In this document: piece after piece, positions 53,638 through 60,000 of the stretch | Numbering within the stretch: the stretch's first letter is position 1 | How the letters are laid out: every line of letters starts with the position of its first letter | Source: Takakia lepidozioides | Taxonomy: Eukaryota > Streptophyta > Takakiopsida > Takakiales > Takakiaceae | Direction: 5' to 3' | Length of the DNA stretch: 60,000 bases | Assembly: GCA_030704615.1 (NCBI GenBank) | Contig: CM060733.1 | Location: 26,352,001 to 26,412,000, forward strand | The notes under the pieces: generated by a model | What the model was told of the DNA's origin: nothing | Seen by the model: the letters and a program-made list of their open reading frames with translations, nothing else | The model's database searches: none | Translations under genes and position numbers: made by a program

Positions 53638-56067
53638 GCCTGAGAGCCTTGGAAAAGGGGAAAAAGGTCCATGATGACATCGTCAAAGCTGAAATTGTGC
53701 CAGATGTCATTGTGAACACTACCCTGGTGGACATGAATGCCAAATGTGGGTGCATTAAGGATGCGAAGGGAGTTTTCAACACTATGGCTGAACGAGATGT
53801 GGTGTCATGGAACACGATGCTTGCAGGGTATCCACGGCAGGGACGTGGTATGGAGGCCTTGGAGACCTATGATCAAATGATGGGGGAAGGGGTGAAGCCC
53901 GACCACATCATGTTTTTGTGCATTTGCAATGCGTGTGCAAGCCTGGCAGCTCTGGAAAAGGGCAAAGAGGTCCATGGCGACATAGTCAGAGCTGCAGTTG
54001 TACCAAATGTCATTATGAACAATACCCTCGTGGACTTGTTTGAAGGGAGTGTTTGACAGTATGGCTGAACGAGATGTGGTGTCGTGGAGTGCAATGATTG
54101 CAGGATATGCACAACAAGCGCGCGGGATGGAGGCTTTGGAGACCTATGAGCAAATGATGTGCGAAGTGGGTGAAGCCCAAACACATGACGTTTGTTTGCA
54201 TTTGGCGTGTGCAAGCCTGGCAGCCCTGGAAAAGTGCAAAAAGGTCCATGGTGACATTATCAAATCTGGAATTGTACCCGATGTCATTTTGAACACTACC
54301 CTGGTGGACATGTATGTCAAATGTGGGTGCATCGAGGATGCAAATGGAGTGTTTGACAGTATGGCTCGACGTGATGTGGTGTCGTGGAGTGTGATGATTG
54401 CTAGATATGCACAGCAAGGGTGCGGGATGGAGGCTTTGGAGACCTATGAGCAATCGATGTGCAAAGGGGTGAAAACCAACCACATCACATTTGTTTGTGT
54501 TTGCAATGCGTGTGCAAGCCTGGGAGCTCTAGAAAAGGGGAAAGAGGTCCATGGTGACATCGTCAAAGCTGGAATTGTACCAGATGTCATCCTAAACACT
54601 GCCCTGGTGGACATGTATGTCAATACTATGGCTGAACGAGATGTGGTGTCGTGGAACGCGATGCTTGCAGGGGTATGCACAACAGGGGGGTGGGATGGAG
54701 GCTTTGGAGACCTATGAGCAAATGATAGGGGAAGGAGTGAAGCCCAACGACATCACGTTTGTGTGCGTTTGCAGTGCGTGTCCAAGCCTGGCAGCCCTGG
54801 AAAAAGGCCAAGAGGTGCATGGTTGCATCGCCAAAGCTGGAATTGTACCAGATGTGATTCTGAACAATACCCTCGTGGACATGTATGCCAAATGTGGGAG
54901 CATTGAGGATGCGGAGGGAGTGTTCAACAGTATGGCTGAACGAGATTTGGTGTCATGGAACGCCGTGCTTGCAGGATATGCACAGCAGGGGCGCGGGATG
55001 GAGGCCTGGGAGACCTATGAGCAAATGATGGGGGAAGAGGTAAAGTGCAACCACATCACGTTTGTGTGCGTTTGCAATGCTTGTGCAAGCCTGGCAGCCC
55101 TAGAAAAGGGCAAAGATGTGCATGGTGACATCCTCATTCTGGACACTCCTTGGTGGATATGTATGTGAAATGTGGGTGCATCGAGGATGCAAAGGGAGTA
55201 TTTGACAATGTGACTGAACGAAATGTGGTGTCATGAAATGCGCTGATCGCAGGATATGCCCACCATGGTTGTCATAAGGAGGTCCTGCAACTATTTGAAG
55301 GAATGGAAAAGAACGGCTTGAAGCCAGACAATATCACCTTTATATGTGTTCTCTCTGCATGTAGCCACACTAGCCTACTGAATGAAGGAAGATGCTACTT
55401 CGATTCCCTGAGTCAAGATCATGGTGTCACCCCGTCAGTAAAGCACTTTGGCTGCATGGTGGACCTTATGGACGTGCGGGACAACTACATGAGGCAGTGG
55501 ACCTGATTAATAAAATGCCAATCAATCCAGATGTTGTGGTGTGGAAGGCCTTGCTTGGTGCCTGCAGAATCCATGGCAATGTGGAGATGGCTGGCAACAT
55601 CTATCCTCAAGTGGGATGAACAGGATGCCACAACTTATGTGTTGCTATACCAAACATCTATGCTGCAGCTGGCAGGTGGGATGACACTACAAAGGTGAGA
55701 AGAATGATGAAGGTCAGAGGGGTTAGAAAGGAGCCACATGACAAGTTGCATCCCAGAATTAAGGAAATCCATGCTGAGTTGAGAAGAGCGTCTGGGCAAA
55801 TGAAGGAGGCGGGGTATGTGCCTGACACACGTTATTTATTGCATGATGTGGAAGAAAAGAATATTCTCTTTGCCACCACAGTGAGAAGCTGACCATTGGT
55901 TTTAGGCTAATCAGCACGACTCATCAAGAATCTTCGAGTGTGTGGAGACTGCCACACCTCCACCAAATTCATCTCAAAGATTGTTTGCCGAGCAATTGTT
56001 GTATGGGACGCTAACTACTTTCCACCACTTTGAAGATGGGATTTATTCTTCTGGTGAATACTGGTGA
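53630..56067 (+). pseudogene. PLS-type PPR-DYW protein (organellar C-to-U editing factor), decayed
   Basis: Six to seven tandem P-L-S sets of about 300 bp each (the phrase GGAGACCTATGA recurs near 53860, 54140, 54440, 54710 and 55010) are nearly identical to one another. The last set leads to E motifs (GVTPSVKHFGCMVDL, MPINPDVVVWKALLGACRIH, AAAGRWDDTTKVRRMM) and a DYW cytidine-deaminase domain: AGYVPDTRYLLHDVEEK, HSEKLTIGF (catalytic HSE), [16 protein letters not shown] (zinc CxxCH) and a terminal [14 protein letters not shown]. The family deaminates specific C residues in organelle transcripts. Frameshifts lie near 54040, 54650, 55170, 55480, 55620 and in the DYW, and a TGA replaces Trp near 55240. 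It has no own start: the 5' end is joined to RNA polymerase I sequence. Confidence 0.9.
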
Positions 56068-56785
56068 AAGGATGTTTTCTTGGAAAGATGCTAGTGTCTT
56101 GCTTCATTCATTGATCTCTGTAGCTACTCAGACCATCCACCATTTCTTGAGAGTACTGACCATCATGTACTGTTGAGTGCAAGATGCAAGTGTCTTGCTT
56201 CATTCATTGATCTGTGTAGCTACTTAGACCATCCACCATTTCCTGATGGTGGGGTCTACCCGGCATAGGTGGAAAGTCACCCCACAATTGCACTTGACTG
56301 AAGGGGTGATTTTTGACTGATTCTGGTGACAGTGGATGGAAATCAGAGTGTTGTCCTATTTCTGGGTTTGGGTGGTGGAGCTTCTCCAAAGCTTGAAGAT
56401 GGAAGTGAATACAAATTTTAATGAGCTTGATGAGAGGGGCAGCCCTATGCACAAGTTTGTTCAGCATCTTAAATTTGGACATGTTTGTTTGTTTCTCGTG
56501 GTGTGGCTTTGGATAGAGCCCTTGACGAACTTGCATGAATATTGTCAAAAGCTAGGCCCCAATCCCATGGTGGATGCTTGAAAGTTCATATAGTGAATGT
56601 AAGGGTATTTGGGTATGTTGTTATTGATTGATGCGGCTTGTGAAATTTGAACCTTGAAATGCATATCCGCCATTTTTCTTCCAGAAAAAAACAAAACACG
56701 GGATCTCTGCATGTAACACCATGGGATGACCCACCCCTTTTTTTGTGAAAAATTGAAGGTAGTTCTCAGAATTCGTCGCTAGTAG
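56068..56785. repeat. Noncoding stretch with a tandem duplication
   Basis: A segment with TGTCTTGCTTCATTCATTGA, TGTAGCTACTCAGACCATCC and ACCATTTC occurs twice (about 56095-56147 and 56188-56241). No gene recognised in the rest. Confidence 0.6.
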
Positions 56786-56807
56786 TGCGGAGCAACGCAA
56801 AGCCCTA

Positions 56808-57070
56808 GTTCTAGCGACGACCGAAGGTCGGAAGCTAGTTTAGCGTAGAGCAGGTATAGGGTGCCATAGTGCCATGTCATTGTCACCACGTCATCGTAGC
56901 CAGGTCATCGTCGTCGTCAATTTCTTTGGAATCTGCCCAGACGGCCCGCGCGAAATAGGCTAATAGAAATCTCCTTGCCAACGTCTTTGGAACTGCCCAC
57001 AATGCCCGGATCTTGATCTTCTTGAACTGCAGGAGCTCTGCGTTTTCCACCATCATTCACCTTGCAAGCA
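56808..57070 (+). repeat. Recurring module A, copy 3
   Basis: Starts TTCTAGCGACGACCGAAGGT and runs through AGCAGGTATAGGGTGCCATA, CACCACGTCATCG units and CCCGGATCTTGATCTTCTTG to GCGTTTTCCACCATCATTCA. It is closest to copy 1. Confidence 0.75.
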
Positions 57071-57165
57071 CAGGCATGGATAGCTTGAAGGAGCAGGGAT
57101 CGAATGTGTGTCCAGATTCATCCAAAAGGGCCGGATTTCAAGCTCCAGATTACCTATGATTCGAA
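57070..57165 (+). pseudogene. OSB-like module D, copy 5, cut at 57165
   Basis: GGCATGGATAGCTTGAAGGA to GATTTCAAGCTCCAGATTAC matches the other module D copies (DFKLQITYDS) but breaks off after CCTATGATTC, where unrelated sequence starts. Confidence 0.65.
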
Positions 57166-58020
57166 AAGACAACAAATGGGGAGGAGTTTCTTGCAAACGG
57201 AATCGGAAGCTTTCACTCGTGATTGGGTGGGAAAGAAAAAAAGTGCAGCTTAGATTACACCTTACTTCCTTGTTTCAGACCCGCACAGTGAGTCTCCATG
57301 ATTGATTTTCCATGAGCACGAAGGGAATGGCAGGTTGTGTTTGGTTGCAAAAGTCCCACATCTGCTTGAAGCTAAACCCAAGTTTCAAACCTAATCTTAC
57401 ATTGACTAGATTGTAATTGCTGACTGTCCGCCATAATCTCCCTATAACCAGTGTTCACTGGAAACAATAAATGCAAACTGTGAAACTGACATTCAAAGCT
57501 GAAGGTTGCTCTTTTTCCATGTTTCAGCCTTCTTGGTCATTATTTTTGTGACCATTGTTTTGTTAAACGTGATGATAATGAAAGAGGGGAGTGCCCATAG
57601 ACCTGAGCATGAGCCCTTTAAGCAACTTGAAGAAGAAATAGCACTTTCTGTCATAGCAAATTGAGCTCTTTTTCTGTTTTTGCCTATAGATCCATCCTCA
57701 TCAAAGGCATTCAATTGAACAATTTGCCTGATTCTGGTGATGTCAGGTTGCACGTTGTTGGATCCCGGCGAAATTCCATATCCAGGAGCAATGGTGCCAT
57801 TGGGACTAGGCAGATGGGTAGCACACCCAGCGTGAGCAAGAGTGAAATCCAATTTTGGATGCTGCTTGAATGCAGTTATGGGACTGAGGTGAGTGGGCGG
57901 GCTGGTGATCAGAATTGCAAATTGTCGGACATGCTTGGACCTCCCTGGAGCAAAGAGGACCTAGAGTTCTTCTATCAAGCATTTCGGAAATATGGCAGAG
58001 ACTGGAAAAAAGTATCTTAT
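57166..58020 (+). pseudogene. ALWAYS EARLY/LIN9-type SANT-domain gene fragment
   Basis: Around 57928-58013 the frame reads [20 protein letters not shown] followed by [10 protein letters not shown], the N-terminal SANT (Myb-like) domain of plant ALWAYS EARLY proteins, homologues of LIN9 in the MuvB/DREAM cell-cycle complex. A GTATCT donor follows WKK, as at an exon end. The frame upstream (57700-57920) is open but not recognised. At about 58030 PPR sequence begins, so the rest of the gene is missing. Confidence 0.7.
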
Positions 58021-58049
58021 GACCACAATTGACTTGTTGAGATTGTGTG

Positions 58050-59050
58050 CAATTGCGATGCGTGTGCAAGCCTGGCAGCTCTGGAAAAGGGCGAAAGAGG
58101 TCCATGGCGACATTGTCAGAGCTGCAATTGTACCAAGTGTCATTCTGAACGATACCCTCGTGGACATGTATGAAGGGAGTGTTTGACAGTATGGCTAAAA
58201 GAGATGTGGTGTCGTGGAGTGCGATGACAATGCGTGTGCAAGCCTGGCAGCCCTGGAAAAGTGCAAAGAGGTCCATGGTGACATCGTCAAATCTGGAATT
58301 GTACCCGATGTCATTCTGAACACTGCCCTGCTGGACATGTATGTCAAATGTGAGTGCATCGAGGATGCAAAGGGAGTGTTCAACAGGTTGAGATGTGGTG
58401 TCGTGGAGTGCGATGATTGCAGGATATGCACACCAAGGATGCGGGATGGAGGCTTTGGAGACCTATGAGCAATTGATGTGCGAAGGGGTGAAGCCCAACC
58501 GCAACACATTTGTTTGTGTTTACAATGAGTGTGCAAGCCTAGGAGCTCTGAAAAAGGGGGAAGAGGTCCATGGTGACATCGTCAAAGCTGGATTTGTACC
58601 AGATGTCATCCTGAACACTGCCCTGGTGGACATGTATGCCAAATGTGGGTGCATGAAGGATGCGAAGGGAGTTTTCAAATGGCTGAACAAGATGTGGTGT
58701 CGTGGAACGTGATGCAGCTTGCAGGGTATGCACAGCAGGGGCGTGGGATGGAGGCTTTGGAGACCTATGAGCAAATGATGGGGGAAGGGGTGAAGCCCGA
58801 CCACATCATGTCTGTGCGCTGGACATATGTCAAATGTGAGTGCATCGAGGATGCAAACGGAGTGTTCGACAGTATGGCTGAATGAGATGTGGTGTTGTGG
58901 AGTGCGATGATTGCAGGATATGCACAGCAAGGATGCGGGATGGAGGCTTTGGAGACCTATAAGCAAATGTTGCGCGAAGGGGTAAAGCCCAACCGCATCA
59001 CATTTGTTTGTGTTTGCAATGCGGATGAAAGCCTGGGAGCCCTGGAAGCA
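58050..59050 (+). pseudogene. PPR tandem units (decayed)
   Basis: Three to four PLS sets with frameshifts and internal deletions: [72 protein letters not shown]. The VDMYEGSV deletion at 58165 is the same as at 54035. The frame changes at least five times. It ends in EARTMW where module C begins (about 59050). Confidence 0.8.
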
Positions 59051-59250
59051 AGGACAATGTGGTGAGGGCACCTTCTTCGTCGTCCTATTTCAGCCTGTTT
59101 TGCGCTCTCATCAGACTCAGCCCTGAGATACATATTGAATTCTGTAAGTTAGCTCGTTGGGTGGATCTGTGGTGGTTTGGAATGACTTTGACAAGTAACT
59201 GCCGATGTGGTAGCAAGAAAGTATCCAAAAACAGATTACAGAGATGAGGG
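59050..59250 (+). pseudogene. OSB-like module C, copy 6
   Basis: The open frame 59059-59247 reads CPLIRL-like residues, then HIEFCKLARWVDLWWFGM, and ends within the segment AAACAGATTACAGAGATGAG, where PPR sequence resumes. It is the least damaged copy of module C and keeps the uninterrupted TGATGTGG-type CACTA target (GCCGATGTGGTAGC). Confidence 0.55.
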
Positions 59251-59256
59251 TCTACC

Positions 59257-59520
59257 AAGCATGGGTGTGGTACGAATGCTTTGGAGACCTATGAGCAAAT
59301 GATGCATGAAGGGGTGAAGCCCCACCACATCACGTTCATTTGTGTTTGCAATGCGTGTGTAAGCCTGGGAGCCCTGGAAAAGGGCAAAGAGGTCCATGAT
59401 GACATCGTCAAAGCTGGAACTGTACCAGATGTCATTCTGAACACTACCCTGGTGGACATGTATGCCAAATGTGGGTGTATTAAAGATGCAAAGGGAGTTT
59501 TCATTTGGACATGAAACGAT
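59257..59520 (+). pseudogene. PPR fragment
   Basis: One PLS unit: ALETYEQMMHEGVKPHHITF, ACVSLGALEKGKEVHDDIVK, VDMYAKCGCIKDAKGVF, ending in a stop at 59512-59514. The start (TACCAAGCATGGGTGTGG) matches the PPR N-terminal region at 51.85 kb. Confidence 0.8.
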
Positions 59521-59690
59521 TGACACTGGCCTTTTTATGCAGTTGGCTGTTTCACTTGGTAACAATAATACTCTTCACTAGGAAAAGGTAGCAAAAGCAC
59601 TACACCCATTTTTCTCGAAGGAGAAGACAACAATGTCCTACTGCGGCAGGTCCGTGCTCCAGTTTTAATTCAGATCCTCTGTGTTGGGAG
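59521..59690. other. Short unassigned spacer
   Basis: About 170 bp between PPR fragments with no recognised feature. Confidence 0.4.
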
Positions 59691-60000
59691 CATTGAGGAT
59701 GCGCAGGGAGTGTTCAACAGTATGGCTGACCGAGATTTGGTGTCATGGAATGCCATGCTTGCAGGGTATCGAGGATGCAAAGGCAGTGTTCAACAATATG
59801 GCTGAATAAAATGTGGTGTTGTGGGTGCATTTTCAGACCTGCAATTGTACAAAATGTCATTCAAAACAAAACCCTTGTGGACATGTATGAAGACAATATG
59901 GCTAAACGAGATGTGCTGTCGTGGAGTGCGATGATTGCAGGATATGCACAGCAAGGGTGCGGGATGGAGGCTTTGGAGATTTAGGAGCAAATGTTGCGCG
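59690..60000 (+). pseudogene. PPR fragment running off the window
   Basis: Scrambled PLS pieces (SIEDAQGVFNSMADRDLVSW, RGCKGSVQQYG shift, LVDMYEDNMAKRDVLSWSAM, AGYAQQGCGMEALEI). There are internal deletions and a shift near 59810. The unit continues past the window edge. Confidence 0.75.

Noticed and set aside
54013-54483. Long antisense ORFs across the PPR units
   Set aside because: They mirror the sense PPR reading frames, and the sense strand carries all PPR signature residues. They are shadows.
46375-57070. Module A as a Helitron or Mutator terminus
   Set aside because: I looked for a 3' hairpin followed by CTRR and for long matching TIRs with 9-bp duplications around the module copies and could not establish either from reading alone.

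Overview
This is nuclear DNA from a land plant with a large, transposon-rich genome. It contains a spliced HKT-type cation transporter gene, a bulb-type (GNA-like) lectin gene, many PPR repeats of the plant organellar type, a DYW cytidine-deaminase tail, and fragments of plant genes (OSB-like, DUF2921, RNA polymerase I largest subunit, ALWAYS EARLY/LIN9). The abundance of DYW-type PPR sequence and the low gene density suggest a seed-free lineage (lycophyte, fern or moss). That is inference; nothing here fixes the species. Only two genes look intact: the lectin at 14.4-14.9 kb and the HKT transporter at 33.8-37.0 kb.

Layout. 1-3.1 kb: the 3' end of a plus-strand LTR element, with a decayed coiled-coil ORF, a polypurine tract and a TGTTAG...CTAACA LTR. 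3.2-9.0 kb: a decayed minus-strand Ty3/gypsy element with gag, two zinc knuckles, protease, a complete C5-cytosine-methyltransferase domain, RT and RNase H; its integrase is missing. 9.5-10.3 kb: an orphan minus-strand ORF. 12.6-14.9 kb: hairpins, a dispersed repeat and the lectin gene. 15.6-26.3 kb: tRNA-like repeat modules, LINE and gypsy fossils, including a gag/PBS/LTR remnant abutted by a LINE. 28.5-33.2 kb: dispersed and tandem repeats, including a degenerate roughly 100-bp array leading up to the HKT promoter. 37-46.6 kb: noncoding DNA with foldbacks, a Tourist-like MITE and a second MITE nested in a foldback element.

46.4-60 kb is a mosaic of truncated gene pieces: tandem PPR units, OSB-like exons, a DUF2921 exon, two exons of RNA polymerase I subunit 1 and an ALY/LIN9 SANT exon. 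A recurring foldback-derived module and a CACTA element are interleaved with them. Introns are retained, so the pieces moved as DNA. The PPR/DYW and OSB-like parents both act in organelle nucleic-acid metabolism. No fragment here looks able to make a full protein.

The most interesting observations are the cytosine methyltransferase embedded in the gypsy polyprotein, the intron-retaining gene-fragment mosaic, the HKT transporter with four filter glycines and an unusually long cytosolic loop beside a tandem array, and a CACTA insertion whose empty sites survive in neighbouring paralogous copies.
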